64,000 nt of DNA from JBCBDX01 sp039822005. Lineage in GTDB: Bacteria > Pseudomonadota > Alphaproteobacteria > Rhizobiales > Rhizobiaceae. Below, piece after piece: positions 8,708 to 17,572 of this stretch. The stretch's first letter is position 1. Every line of letters begins with the position of its first letter. The position numbers and the translations under genes were made by a program. The DNA lies in NCBI GenBank assembly GCA_039822005.1, contig JBCBMZ010000003.1, positions 186,001 through 250,000 on the forward strand, given 5' to 3'. A model generated the notes under the pieces. It saw only the letters and a program-made list of their open reading frames with translations, was not told the DNA's origin and ran no database searches.

Positions 8708-10243
8708 ATGTCAGAGAAATTCTTCATAACCACGGCCATCTCATACCCCAATGGCGCGCCACATATTGGTCACGCCTATGAACTGATCGCGACCGATGCG
8801 ATTGCCCGGTTCAATCGCCTTGACGGCCGGGATGTCTTCTTCCTGACCGGAACGGACGAACATGGCATCAAAATGCTTCAGACAGCCCGCAAAGAAGGCA
8901 TTCCGGTGCGGGAACTGGCGGATCGCAATGCGCAGCGTTTTCTTAATATGACCACAGCGCTTTGCGCATCCAACGATGATTTTATTCGCACGACCGAAGA
9001 ACGCCACCACAAGAGCTGCCAAGCCATTTGGAAGCTTATGTCCGACAATGGTGACATCTACAAAGACGCCTATGCGGGCTGGTACTCGATCCGCGATGAA
9101 GCTTACTATGACGAGGACGAAACCGAACTGCGTGATGACGGGGAAAGGTATGGCCCGCAAGGCACACCTGTCGAATGGGTTGAAGAAGAAAGCTACTTTT
9201 TCAGACTATCAAAATATGCAGAGCCTCTTCTCAAGCACTATGAAGAGAACCCTTCCTATATCGGGCCTGACAGCCGCAAAAACGAGATCGTTTCATTTGT
9301 TAAACGCGGCCTGAAAGACCTGTCGGTCTCCCGCACAACCTTCGATTGGGGCGTCAAAGTACCTGGCGACGATAAGCACGTGATGTATGTGTGGGTCGAT
9401 GCGTTGACCAACTATATCACAGCCACGGGTTGGCCAGAGGAGACGTCGCGCTCCCGTTTTTGGCCGGCCGATGTCCATGTGATCGGTAAGGACATTACGC
9501 GCTTTCACGCCATTTATTGGCCTGCATTTCTCATGTCCGCCGGACTTCCATTGCCAAAGCGTGTTTTCGGGCACGGTTTTCTATTCAACCGCGGCGAAAA
9601 AATGTCCAAATCGCTCGGCAACGTGGTCGACCCGTTTGAGATGGCCGATCATTATGGTGTCGATCAGATGCGCTATTTTTTCCTGCGTGAAGTGCCTTTC
9701 GGCAATGACGGCAACTATTCACATGAAGCCATTGTCGCCAGAACCAATGCGGATCTGGCCAATGGGTTGGGCAATTTGGCGCAGCGTTCGCTTTCCATGA
9801 TTTTCAAGAACTGCGACGCGCAAGTGCCCGAAAAAACGAAGCTAACAACAGAAGACGAGGCGTTACTGGCTTTGGGCGCAAAGGCGTTGGAAGCCGCACG
9901 CGAAGCCATGAGCGTCCAGGCTGTCCACAAGGCGCTGGAAGCAATTTTCAACGTCGTATCCGAAGCAGACCGGTACATTGATACGCAAGCGCCGTGGAGC
10001 TTGAAAAAAACCGACACCGAGCGGATGGGCCACGTTCTCTATACCGTCGCCGACACCGTGCGCCAGATAGCGATCCTTTCCCAACCATTTATGCCAACCG
10101 CCTGCGCAAAACTGCTCAATTTGCTGGCCATTCCCGCTGACCGGCGGCAGTTTGCAAACTTGGCGGACCGCTTGTCGCCCGGAACGCCAATACCCAAACC
10201 GGAAGGCGTGTTCCCACGATACGTGGAAACTACTACAGCCTAG
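8708..10243 (+). CDS. metG: methionyl-tRNA synthetase
   Basis: This class I aminoacyl-tRNA synthetase charges tRNA-Met. The HIGH signature appears as APHIGHAYE at about residues 16-24, and KMSKS as EKMSKSLGN at about residues 297-305. At 511 residues it is the shorter form: there is no four-cysteine zinc knuckle in the connective peptide region and no C-terminal tRNA-binding (OB-fold) extension. It follows holB after 81 non-coding bases and precedes tatD by ten bases, within the same + strand run. Confidence 0.96.
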   Translation: MSEKFFITTAISYPNGAPHIGHAYELIATDAIARFNRLDGRDVFFLTGTDEHGIKMLQTARKEGIPVRELADRNAQRFLNMTTALCASNDDFIRTTEERHHKSCQAIWKLMSDNGDIYKDAYAGWYSIRDEAYYDEDETELRDDGERYGPQGTPVEWVEEESYFFRLSKYAEPLLKHYEENPSYIGPDSRKNEIVSFVKRGLKDLSVSRTTFDWGVKVPGDDKHVMYVWVDALTNYITATGWPEETSRSRFWPADVHVIGKDITRFHAIYWPAFLMSAGLPLPKRVFGHGFLFNRGEKMSKSLGNVVDPFEMADHYGVDQMRYFFLREVPFGNDGNYSHEAIVARTNADLANGLGNLAQRSLSMIFKNCDAQVPEKTKLTTEDEALLALGAKALEAAREAMSVQAVHKALEAIFNVVSEADRYIDTQAPWSLKKTDTERMGHVLYTVADTVRQIAILSQPFMPTACAKLLNLLAIPADRRQFANLADRLSPGTPIPKPEGVFPRYVETTTA

Positions 10244-10253
10244 GTCACGCACT

Positions 10254-11048
10254 ATGCCCGCTCTTGTCGACAGCCATTGTCATCTCGATTTTCCGGACTT
10301 CGAGCCCGAGCGTGATAATATTGTCCAACGCGCCCGCGATGCTGGTATTGTTCGCATGGTCACTATTTCGACTAGGGTCCACGAATTTGACCGCGTTCTA
10401 AAAATTACCGAGACTTACCCGCAAGTTTTCTGTTCCGTCGGCACGCATCCACACCACGCTGACAAAGAGCCCGATGTCACAACCGAGCAATTGGTCACCC
10501 TCGCCTCACACCCCAAAGTGGTGGCCATCGGGGAGGCGGGGCTCGACTATTTTTACGACAAGGCACCCCGTGGCGCGCAAGAACAAGGCCTGCGCCGACA
10601 CATCGACGCCGCACGGCTGACAGGCCTTCCGCTGGTTATTCATTCGCGCGATGCTGACGATGACATGGCGCAAATTCTGGCAGGAGAAACCCGAGGAAAG
10701 GGGGCCTTCCCCTTTGTGCTTCACTGTTTTACCGGCGGGTCTGAACTGGCAGAACGGGCCATTGCACTGGGTGGCTACGTTTCATTTTCCGGGATCGCCG
10801 CCTTCAAAAATTCAACTGCCTTGCGCGAAATCGCCGCCAACATTCCAAAAGATCGCTTGTTGGTGGAAACCGACGCGCCCTATCTGGCACCACCGCCACA
10901 TCGCGGCAAACGCAACGAACCATCCTACGTGCTCCACACCGCAACGATTATCGCTGAGCATTTGGGCCTTTCCATTGATGCGTTCGCAGAAACGACAACC
11001 GAGAATTTCTACCGTCTTTTTTCAAAAGTGACGCGCCATGACGGCTGA
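10254..11048 (+). CDS. tatD: TatD family metal-dependent DNase/hydrolase
   Basis: This TIM-barrel metallohydrolase belongs to the amidohydrolase superfamily; family members have 3'-5' exonuclease activity and act in DNA quality control. The metal-binding signatures are clear: DSHCHLDF at residues 5-12, the EAGLD strand at about 92-96, HSRDAD at about 129-134, HCFTGG at about 155-160 and ETDAPYL near 205-211. ATG 10254 is chosen because it places DSHCHLD close to the N terminus, as is usual. The 3' end overlaps the next gene by 11 bases. Confidence 0.93.
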   Translation: MPALVDSHCHLDFPDFEPERDNIVQRARDAGIVRMVTISTRVHEFDRVLKITETYPQVFCSVGTHPHHADKEPDVTTEQLVTLASHPKVVAIGEAGLDYFYDKAPRGAQEQGLRRHIDAARLTGLPLVIHSRDADDDMAQILAGETRGKGAFPFVLHCFTGGSELAERAIALGGYVSFSGIAAFKNSTALREIAANIPKDRLLVETDAPYLAPPPHRGKRNEPSYVLHTATIIAEHLGLSIDAFAETTTENFYRLFSKVTRHDG

Positions 11049-11847
11049 TCTGAAAGTCACAATTTTGGGCTGCGGCTCATCATCGGGAACGCCTCGACCG
11101 AACGGCGATTGGGGGAACTGCGACCCAACAAACCCAAAGAACCATAGAACCCGTTCGTCCATTCTCCTGGAACGCACCGGCGACTATGGCGGCAAGACAT
11201 CGATTGTATTCGATACCGGGCCAGATTTTCGCCAGCAGATGCTAGCCTCACAAGTCAATCAGATCGACGCAATAGTATATACGCATGCGCACGCTGACCA
11301 TATTCACGGCATCGACGATGCCCGCACGTTCATGCTCGCACAGGGAAATATGATCCCGACATTTGCGGACGAAGCCACGTTTGCGCGTCTCAAGGAAGCG
11401 TTTGGCTATATATTCAAAACGCCAAAAGGAAGCTCCTATCCGCCCATACTCAATCAAACACGGATCCATCAAGGCGAACAATTCACCATCAAGGGAAATG
11501 GCGGAGAAGTGGATCTTTTACCGATTCTTCAGGAGCATGGCGAGATTTCTTCACTTGGCTTCAGAGTAGGGGATTTTGCCTATTGCCCCGACGTTTCGGG
11601 GCTGCCCACCGAGTCTTTGGCCGAGCTGGAAGGTCTACACACTTTGATCATCGACGCGCTCCAATACCGCGAACATGTCAGTCATTTTTCGCTGGCCCAG
11701 GCGCTGGCTGCGATCGAGCGTTTGGCGCCAAAACGCGCATTTCTGACCCACATGCACACGGCGCTCGACTATGAGACTGTGCGGAACGAAACGCCAGATC
11801 TTGTAATGCCGTGTCATGACGGAATGGTCATACATGTCCCAATCTAG
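11038..11847 (+). CDS. MBL-fold metallohydrolase (PhnP-like phosphodiesterase family)
   Basis: The N-terminal GCGSSSGTPRP and the metal-binding THAHADHIHGIDD (about residues 82-94) place it in the metallo-beta-lactamase branch near PhnP and RNase Z. It continues with a second metal ligand region 'GDFAYCPDVSG' and the C-terminal THMH. Related enzymes hydrolyse cyclic phosphate esters such as 5-phosphoribosyl 1,2-cyclic phosphate, but no phn genes are nearby, so the substrate is unknown. It overlaps tatD by 11 bases, an arrangement common in alphaproteobacteria. Confidence 0.87.
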   Translation: MTADLKVTILGCGSSSGTPRPNGDWGNCDPTNPKNHRTRSSILLERTGDYGGKTSIVFDTGPDFRQQMLASQVNQIDAIVYTHAHADHIHGIDDARTFMLAQGNMIPTFADEATFARLKEAFGYIFKTPKGSSYPPILNQTRIHQGEQFTIKGNGGEVDLLPILQEHGEISSLGFRVGDFAYCPDVSGLPTESLAELEGLHTLIIDALQYREHVSHFSLAQALAAIERLAPKRAFLTHMHTALDYETVRNETPDLVMPCHDGMVIHVPI

Positions 11848-12652
11848 AAATCCCGGTTCAAGCGGCTATGACGGCTTCATCATGCAATCACTGCCACGGA
11901 GCGGGACCAGCTTCATTTTGGATTACACAAACGGGACCGGTGCATTTGGACATGCAGAGGAATATCTAAACCAGAATGTTATTGCATTTTCGGATGCCAC
12001 CACCGCAGACGAACACTTTGAAATGGCCATGAACCAAGCTTTCGGTACGGCCAATCTCTTCTCGATGAAAATTTTTCCGCGTCAGCTTGTGGAGTGCGTC
12101 GACCACCATGGGTATGATTTCATCCAACGATGCACAAGTGAGTATTCGGTTCAATTTGTTCGGCTGAGACGCAAGGATACGATTGCACGCGCGGTCTCTT
12201 TTTATAAGGCACTTCAGGATAAACGCTGGGCGACGGATAGGGGTGGAGAAACTATCGAGATCCCTTACGACTTTAAAAAAATTTACAGGGCCTGGATATC
12301 ACTTATCAAGGCGGAAGCGTTCTGGGACACCTACAACTCGATGCATCAGATCGAACCAATAGAGTTCACATATGAAGAGCTGGAAAGTGAGCCATCCAAG
12401 TTCATGCATGAAATGTGTTCAATTTTTAACGTTGAACCAAACGGCGTTAAACTGTTGCGCAAACTCAAGAAGCAACGTGACGAACGCTCAGCGGAATTTT
12501 GTGAGCGTTTCCGACGAGAATTGAGCTTGGATGAATTCCGCGATCAGTTTGTTGATAACCGGAATCAAACCGTTGAATTGCGAAAAGCACCACGTACTTG
12601 GAGTAATCTTTTTAGGCTTCTTGCACAAAAGCCGCTTAAGGTACGCCTTTAA
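11834..12652 (+). CDS. Stf0-like sulfotransferase
   Basis: The 272-residue product has the PAPS 5'-phosphosulphate loop as LPRSGTSFI (residues 20-28), followed by 'G-x-F-G-H-A-E-E-Y', a pattern typical of the Stf0 family. A candidate 3'-phosphate-binding segment RLRRKDTIARAVSFYKA follows in the first half. Family members sulphate trehalose, lipopolysaccharide or nodulation factors; the acceptor here cannot be told. ATG 11834 gives a 14-base overlap with the MBL gene; ATG 11816 would add six residues. The gene is visibly richer in A+T and lysine/phenylalanine codons than its neighbours and ends an otherwise housekeeping operon, which suggests acquisition. Confidence 0.78.
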   Translation: MSQSRNPGSSGYDGFIMQSLPRSGTSFILDYTNGTGAFGHAEEYLNQNVIAFSDATTADEHFEMAMNQAFGTANLFSMKIFPRQLVECVDHHGYDFIQRCTSEYSVQFVRLRRKDTIARAVSFYKALQDKRWATDRGGETIEIPYDFKKIYRAWISLIKAEAFWDTYNSMHQIEPIEFTYEELESEPSKFMHEMCSIFNVEPNGVKLLRKLKKQRDERSAEFCERFRRELSLDEFRDQFVDNRNQTVELRKAPRTWSNLFRLLAQKPLKVRL

Positions 12653-12749
12653 TTGGTTCCATAATCCATATTATGCAACTAAGGCATGTTGCTGTGGACA
12701 TAGCCGCTCCACGCTCTGTCAACCCATAACCTTGTGGTAGTTTGCCGTC

Positions 12750-13583
12750 ATGGAACCCGCACGCGATATTCAACGCCTGATCGCCATCATGGCCCGCCTG
12801 CGCGATCCAACGACAGGATGCGCGTGGGATGCCGAGCAGACATTTGCAACAATAGCGCCATACACCATAGAAGAAGCCTATGAGGTCGCAGACGCCATCG
12901 AGCGCGGTGACATGGGCGAGTTGACGGATGAATTGGGCGATCTTCTGCTGCAAGTTGTCTTTCATGCACGCATGGCTGAGGAAGCCGATGATTTTGATTT
13001 CGGCGATGTAGTGCACGCAATTACCAGAAAGATGATCCGTCGCCACCCTCATGTCTTCGGCGACGAAGATCAGCGTAGCCCAAAGCTGGCCAAAGGAGCA
13101 TGGGAGCGCATCAAATCCGAAGAAAAAGCAGAAAAGAGAGCCCAGCGCCTGGCTCAATTGGACATTGACGCCCACACCGAACAATCATCACTACTCGATG
13201 ATGTACCAAGAGCCCTACCCGCCTTGATGCGCGCCCTTAAACTCCAGCAAAAAGCGGCAACCGTAGGCTTTGATTGGGATACAGCACCGCCGATCCTCGA
13301 TAAGATTGAAGAAGAGATTGGCGAGCTACGCGCCGATATTGCAGCGGGCAACGAACGTGGGGTCGAAGAAGAGTATGGTGACCTGCTTTTTGCCATTGTC
13401 AATTTGGGCCGCCATCTCGATATCAATCCGGAAGCCGCACTGATGGCGGCATCCAAAAAGTTCACGTCAAGATTTTCCCATATAGAAAAAGAGTTGGCTG
13501 ACCAAGGCACGTCACCCGCCGAAGCAACACTTCCTCAAATGGAAGCACTATGGGTTGAGGCGAAGACCAAAACCGCCCCCTAG
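12750..13583 (+). CDS. mazG: nucleoside triphosphate pyrophosphohydrolase MazG
   Basis: This all-alpha NTP pyrophosphatase hydrolyses NTPs and dNTPs to the monophosphate and PPi, and cleans aberrant nucleotides. The duplicated MazG fold is visible: the first metal site as EEAYEV...ELGDLLLQVVFH (about residues 38-72) and the second as EEIGELRAD...EEEYGDLLFAIVN (about 188-220). The linker contains the conserved 'RHPHVFGDE'. The stop TAG overlaps the stop of hflX on the other strand within a CTAG palindrome (13580-13583). Confidence 0.95.
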   Translation: MEPARDIQRLIAIMARLRDPTTGCAWDAEQTFATIAPYTIEEAYEVADAIERGDMGELTDELGDLLLQVVFHARMAEEADDFDFGDVVHAITRKMIRRHPHVFGDEDQRSPKLAKGAWERIKSEEKAEKRAQRLAQLDIDAHTEQSSLLDDVPRALPALMRALKLQQKAATVGFDWDTAPPILDKIEEEIGELRADIAAGNERGVEEEYGDLLFAIVNLGRHLDINPEAALMAASKKFTSRFSHIEKELADQGTSPAEATLPQMEALWVEAKTKTAP

Positions 13584-14968
13584 TTGAGTTTGATGATCGA
13601 GCTCTCAGGCAACTGGGAGGCCAGCAACTCATCGGTGTCTTGCGTGACCCGCACCTCAACAATGATCGTGCCATCCTCATCCACGCGACGATCATCGACG
13701 ATCGCGTTTTCATAAAGCCAAGCCACATCGGAAAACCGCGAGGGCGGAACTGCAATCCGGCGGGCGACAAGTGTTCCCGAAATTCTTTCTTCAATCAGCG
13801 CGAGGAAATCCGAAATACCCTCGCCTGTTACCGCGGATAGCGCGATGGCGTCAGGTTCCCGTTCTGCCCTGGCGTTGATGGCGGAGTGCGCGTCTTCCGG
13901 GAGCAAGTCGATTTTGTTCCATACATTGACGACAGCATCGGCCCGTTCGCCACTGATGCCCAGATCGGACATGACCATTTCGACATCATTGGCCTGCGCG
14001 CCGGTTTGGGAGTGACTGACATCGTGCACATGAACGATGATATCGGCTTCGCGGACTTCTTCAAGCGTAGCGCGAAATGCAGCGACCAAGTGGGTTGGCA
14101 AATCTGACACAAAACCCACCGTGTCGGACAGGACGGTCTGTGTGCCACCCGGGAGCTTTATGCGTCTGAGTGTCGGGTCAAGTGTGGCAAAAAGCATGTC
14201 TTTTGCAACGACGTCGGCGCCGGTTATCCGGTTGAAAAGGGTTGACTTTCCCGCATTGGTATAGCCAACGAAAGCGACGATCGGCAGCGGAACTTTTTTG
14301 CGTTTGGCACGGTGCAAAGAGCGCGTCCGACGCACCTGCTCAAGCTCATTTTCAAGACTCTTGATCTTGTCGCGCAAAATACGCCGGTCCGCTTCGATTT
14401 GGGTTTCGCCAGGCCCTCCAAGGAAACCGGCACCACCGCGTTGGCGTTCAAGGTGTGTCCATGATCGAACCAGTCGGCCGCGCTGATAATTCAAATGCGC
14501 CAACTCAACTTGCAACGTCCCCTCTTTGGTGGCAGCGCGACGACCAAAAATCTCAAGAATAAGCCCGGTGCGATCCAACACTTTTGTGTTCCAGGCTTTC
14601 TCCAGATTTCTTTGCTGAATGGGGGTTAGTGTGTGGTCCACAATCACCAAGCCGGCATCCATGGCCGCCACAATGCCGGCAATTTCATCGACTTTGCCGG
14701 TTCCAAAAAGGGTCGCCGGACGCAAAGTCGCAATCGGTGCGATTAATGAGTGGACGATTTCAAGGTCAATCGCTGCGGCAAGCCCCACCGCCTCTTCCAG
14801 CTTTTCAGCTGCGGTTCGCATATTGTCACGCTCGTTTGGATCATCAGCCAGCCTGTTTTTCAAGTCGGGTGTGACCACGATCGCGTGCGTCGGCGTGCCC
14901 TCTCGATCAATTGGCGGGCGACCCTTCTTTCCACTGGCTTTGTTTTTATCGCGGACGGGCTTCGTCAA
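13580..14968 (-). CDS. hflX: GTPase HflX
   Basis: This is a ribosome-associated GTPase that splits stalled or stressed 70S ribosomes. The N-terminal HflX domain includes 'VDHTLTPIQQRNLEKAWN' and 'EIFGRRAATKEGTLQVELA'; the GTPase core has G1 GYTNAGKSTLFN, the switch region LFATLDPTLR, G3 DTVGFVSDLP and G4 NKID. A coiled-coil lies just before the GTPase domain. The apparent start is TTG at 14968, overlapping the hfq stop by four bases (TTGA), so hfq and hflX should be cotranscribed and coupled. Confidence 0.95.
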   Translation of the reverse strand: MTKPVRDKNKASGKKGRPPIDREGTPTHAIVVTPDLKNRLADDPNERDNMRTAAEKLEEAVGLAAAIDLEIVHSLIAPIATLRPATLFGTGKVDEIAGIVAAMDAGLVIVDHTLTPIQQRNLEKAWNTKVLDRTGLILEIFGRRAATKEGTLQVELAHLNYQRGRLVRSWTHLERQRGGAGFLGGPGETQIEADRRILRDKIKSLENELEQVRRTRSLHRAKRKKVPLPIVAFVGYTNAGKSTLFNRITGADVVAKDMLFATLDPTLRRIKLPGGTQTVLSDTVGFVSDLPTHLVAAFRATLEEVREADIIVHVHDVSHSQTGAQANDVEMVMSDLGISGERADAVVNVWNKIDLLPEDAHSAINARAEREPDAIALSAVTGEGISDFLALIEERISGTLVARRIAVPPSRFSDVAWLYENAIVDDRRVDEDGTIIVEVRVTQDTDELLASQLPESSIIKLN

Positions 14969-15216
14969 TCGGCCTTCTGATCCATATTTTCCACATCAAA
15001 CATTTGCACGGGCTGACCCGGCATAATGGTTGAAATCGCGTGCTTGTAAACCAGTTGCGCGCTCCCATCGCGGCGCAACAATACGCAAAATGAGTCAAAC
15101 GAAGTGACGACGCCCGTCAACTTGACACCGTTGACGAGAAAAACCGTGAGCGGAATTTTCTGCTTGCGCACCGCATTCAAAAATTGATCTTGGAGGTTTT
15201 GCGACCTGTCAGCCAT
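14965..15216 (-). CDS. hfq: RNA chaperone Hfq
   Basis: The 83-residue Sm-like protein has the Sm1 segment 'LQDQFLNAVRKQKIPLTVFL' and the Sm2 signature YKHAIST, with the hexamer-forming and U-binding residues (Q at the start of Sm1, K and H in KHAIS). It pairs sRNAs with mRNAs. A GGGGAAAG lies just upstream of the ATG. The gene lies in the nitrogen-regulation cluster: ntrYX, trkA and the transaminase precede it on the same strand. Confidence 0.97.
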   Translation of the reverse strand: MADRSQNLQDQFLNAVRKQKIPLTVFLVNGVKLTGVVTSFDSFCVLLRRDGSAQLVYKHAISTIMPGQPVQMFDVENMDQKAD

Positions 15217-15246
15217 CTTCTTTCCCCTTATGCCGCATTGCCACTA

Positions 15247-15261
15247 GCACAGATTTTGTGC
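15247..15261. promoter_or_regulatory. NtrC-like palindrome upstream of hfq (tentative)
   Basis: GCAC-AGATTTT-GTGC has perfect half-sites with the seven-base spacing of the enhancer-binding consensus of NtrC (GCAC-N7-GTGC). It lies 31 bases upstream of the hfq ATG. Only eight bases are specified, so about one such match is expected by chance in a window this long. No sigma-54 promoter was recognised beside it. Confidence 0.25.
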
Positions 15262-15286
15262 GGCGCGACAAGAATGTTTTCACGTC

Positions 15287-16168
15287 TCATGAAATTGGCT
15301 GACCGTAAACAGGCGAGCGCTCCGCAAACCGGTGGAAAGCCAATCGTAATTCAGCTGCAACACTACCGGGTTGGCCATTGGCAACAATCTGCCCGTCCAA
15401 GCGGACCACCGGCATGACAATCGATGTGGCAGATGTCACAAACATTTCGAGCGCATCATGCGCTTCTGCCACCGAAAAGCCTCGTTCTTGCACCGAAAGG
15501 CCGTGTTCGGCCGCGACATCCATAACGCCTTGCCGGGTTATGCCGCGCAAAATCCCATGGTCAGCGGGCCGTGTCACCATCACTTTGTCCTTGGTGACAA
15601 TCCAGGCATTTGTTGATGCCCCTTCCTTGATGATGCCATCTGCATCCACGAAAAGCGCTTCCTGCGCGCCCTGCTCTACGGCGTTTTGTCGCGCCAAAAC
15701 GTTTGACAACAGGCCGACTGTTTTGATGTCAACACGGTCCCAACGCGTTTCGGGAACAGTGACAACTGAAATACCCTTAGCGGCCTTTTGGTCAGCGACC
15801 AGTGGGTCAGCAGAACGTGCGGTGACGACCAACGCAGAAGGCGTGCCATGTGGCGGAAAGGCATGATCACGGCGCGCAACCCCGCGTGTCACCTGCAGAT
15901 AAACAAGTCCGTCATATACCCGGTTCGCACGCACAATTTCAGCCAAAATTCCCGGCATCACCCCTTTCGCGACCGGCCAAGCCATTTGAAGCTCGCTTAA
16001 GGACCGCTCCAGGCGATCCAAATGGCGCGTCTGATCAATCAGAAAACCATTTTGGACTTCGCAAACCTCATACACCCCATCAGCGAACTGATATCCGCGA
16101 TCTTCCACGTGAACCGATGCTTGCGCGTGCGGCAGGTATCGCCCGTTGACATAAGCAATGCGTGACAT
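15287..16168 (-). CDS. D-amino acid aminotransferase (class IV PLP enzyme)
   Basis: This fold type IV PLP enzyme is 293 residues long and probably interconverts D-alanine/2-oxoglutarate and D-glutamate/pyruvate. It has the N-terminal YVNGRYLPHAQASVHVEDRG segment, the PLP-binding lysine in DIKTVGLLSNVLARQ (about residues 147-161), the E-G-A-S-T-N phosphate-binding stretch, and 'EMFVTSATSIVMPV' near the C terminus. A branched-chain aminotransferase-like or 4-amino-4-deoxychorismate lyase-like role is the alternative. The D-amino acid type fits best by the RGYQFADGVYEV pattern. It sits between trkA and hfq on the same strand. Confidence 0.86.
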   Translation of the reverse strand: MSRIAYVNGRYLPHAQASVHVEDRGYQFADGVYEVCEVQNGFLIDQTRHLDRLERSLSELQMAWPVAKGVMPGILAEIVRANRVYDGLVYLQVTRGVARRDHAFPPHGTPSALVVTARSADPLVADQKAAKGISVVTVPETRWDRVDIKTVGLLSNVLARQNAVEQGAQEALFVDADGIIKEGASTNAWIVTKDKVMVTRPADHGILRGITRQGVMDVAAEHGLSVQERGFSVAEAHDALEMFVTSATSIVMPVVRLDGQIVANGQPGSVAAELRLAFHRFAERSPVYGQPIS

Positions 16169-16191
16169 TTCAAACAGCCAACCTCTTTAAG

Positions 16192-17568
16192 CTAAAAATA
16201 TTCGAGACTGACACGGAACAATTGTTCAACTTTTTTCACCGCATCGGTTTTTGCAAAGATGACCACGCGATCACGTGCCTTGATCTGAAACTGACCGTCT
16301 GGCTTGTGCACCTTCCCACGCCGGTACACTGCACCCAGACGAATATCATCGGGTAAGTCAAGCTCACGAAGTGGCACGCCGACAAGGGGCGACGTCTCCA
16401 ACGCTTCTGCTTCAAGAACCTCGGCCTGCCCTTTTTGAACCGAAAAGACCTGCATGATCCGGCCGCGTCGCATGTGTTGCAATATCCGCGAGATCGTAAC
16501 CGCACGCGGGTTTATCAAGGCGTTGATACCAAGCGTCGATGTGAAAGACTGATAGCCCAAATCATTGATCAGCGCCATTGTCGCTTCACAGCCAAGCCGT
16601 TTGGCCATCACCGCGGACAGTATATTAACCTGATCATCATTGGTCAGCGAGACCATCAGTTCAGCGTCCTGGATATCGGCTTCATGAAGAATTTGCTGAT
16701 CAAGCGCGCTTCCATGAAGGACAATCGTGCGCCGCAATTGATCTGCATTGGCCATGGCGCGGTCGCGATCGGTTTCAATGATTTTGACATTGGTGCGCCC
16801 GCTTCCGTCTTCGAGCCGCTTTGCAACATAAGACCCTATATTGCCGCCACCTGCGATGATGATACGGCGCGCTTCAATCTCTTCATGGCCGAAAAGGGAA
16901 AGCGTACGGCGCACCTGATCACGTTGCGCCACCACATAAACCAAATCATCAACCAACAACTGATCAGCCGATCGTGGAATGAACAAATTGCCATTACGCC
17001 AAACGCCCACAACAGTGGCGTTGAGATCCGGAAATAAGTCAGTCAACTGATTTAGAGGTGTGTTGATTACCGGACAGTCCTCGCGGCAGTCAATGGCCAT
17101 CATGGTAACATGGTCATCGGCAAACTGGACGACATCGGTAGCGCCGGGCAGCGCGATGCGCTTCAATACGACTTCACCTACTTCCCTTTCGGGCGAGATG
17201 ATCACGTCAATGGGAAGGTGATCAGTGCTGAAAAGATCGCTATAGCCGGGAGACAGGTAAGACTGAGAACGCACACGCGCGATCTTGGTCGGCACATCAA
17301 AAAGAGAGTGTGCCACTTGGCAGGCGGTCATGTTCACTTCGTCATAAAGGGTAACGGCGATCAGAATATCAGCGTCGCTCGCCCCTGCCTTGGCCAAAAC
17401 ATCAGGATGGCTGCCGTGACCGATGAAACCACGAACATCGAGCGTATCGCGTACGCGTTGAATTAGGTCCTGCGACGTATCAATAACCGATACATCATTG
17501 TCTTCCGCAGCCAGTCGTTCGGCGATGCCAAAGCCAACCTGACCCGCACCGCAGATGATCACACGCAT
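16192..17568 (-). CDS. trkA: Trk system potassium uptake regulatory protein TrkA
   Basis: This cytoplasmic NAD(H)-binding gating subunit of a Trk/Ktr potassium transporter is 458 residues long and contains two tandem RCK modules. Each has a Rossmann nucleotide-binding motif: GAGQVGFGIAERL at residues 6-18 and GGGNIGSYVAKRL at about 237-249. Each is followed by a TrkA-C domain. The gene begins five bases after the end of ntrX, a conserved alphaproteobacterial arrangement. The membrane subunit TrkH is not in this window. Confidence 0.96.
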   Translation of the reverse strand: MRVIICGAGQVGFGIAERLAAEDNDVSVIDTSQDLIQRVRDTLDVRGFIGHGSHPDVLAKAGASDADILIAVTLYDEVNMTACQVAHSLFDVPTKIARVRSQSYLSPGYSDLFSTDHLPIDVIISPEREVGEVVLKRIALPGATDVVQFADDHVTMMAIDCREDCPVINTPLNQLTDLFPDLNATVVGVWRNGNLFIPRSADQLLVDDLVYVVAQRDQVRRTLSLFGHEEIEARRIIIAGGGNIGSYVAKRLEDGSGRTNVKIIETDRDRAMANADQLRRTIVLHGSALDQQILHEADIQDAELMVSLTNDDQVNILSAVMAKRLGCEATMALINDLGYQSFTSTLGINALINPRAVTISRILQHMRRGRIMQVFSVQKGQAEVLEAEALETSPLVGVPLRELDLPDDIRLGAVYRRGKVHKPDGQFQIKARDRVVIFAKTDAVKKVEQLFRVSLEYF

Positions 17569-17572
17569 GACG

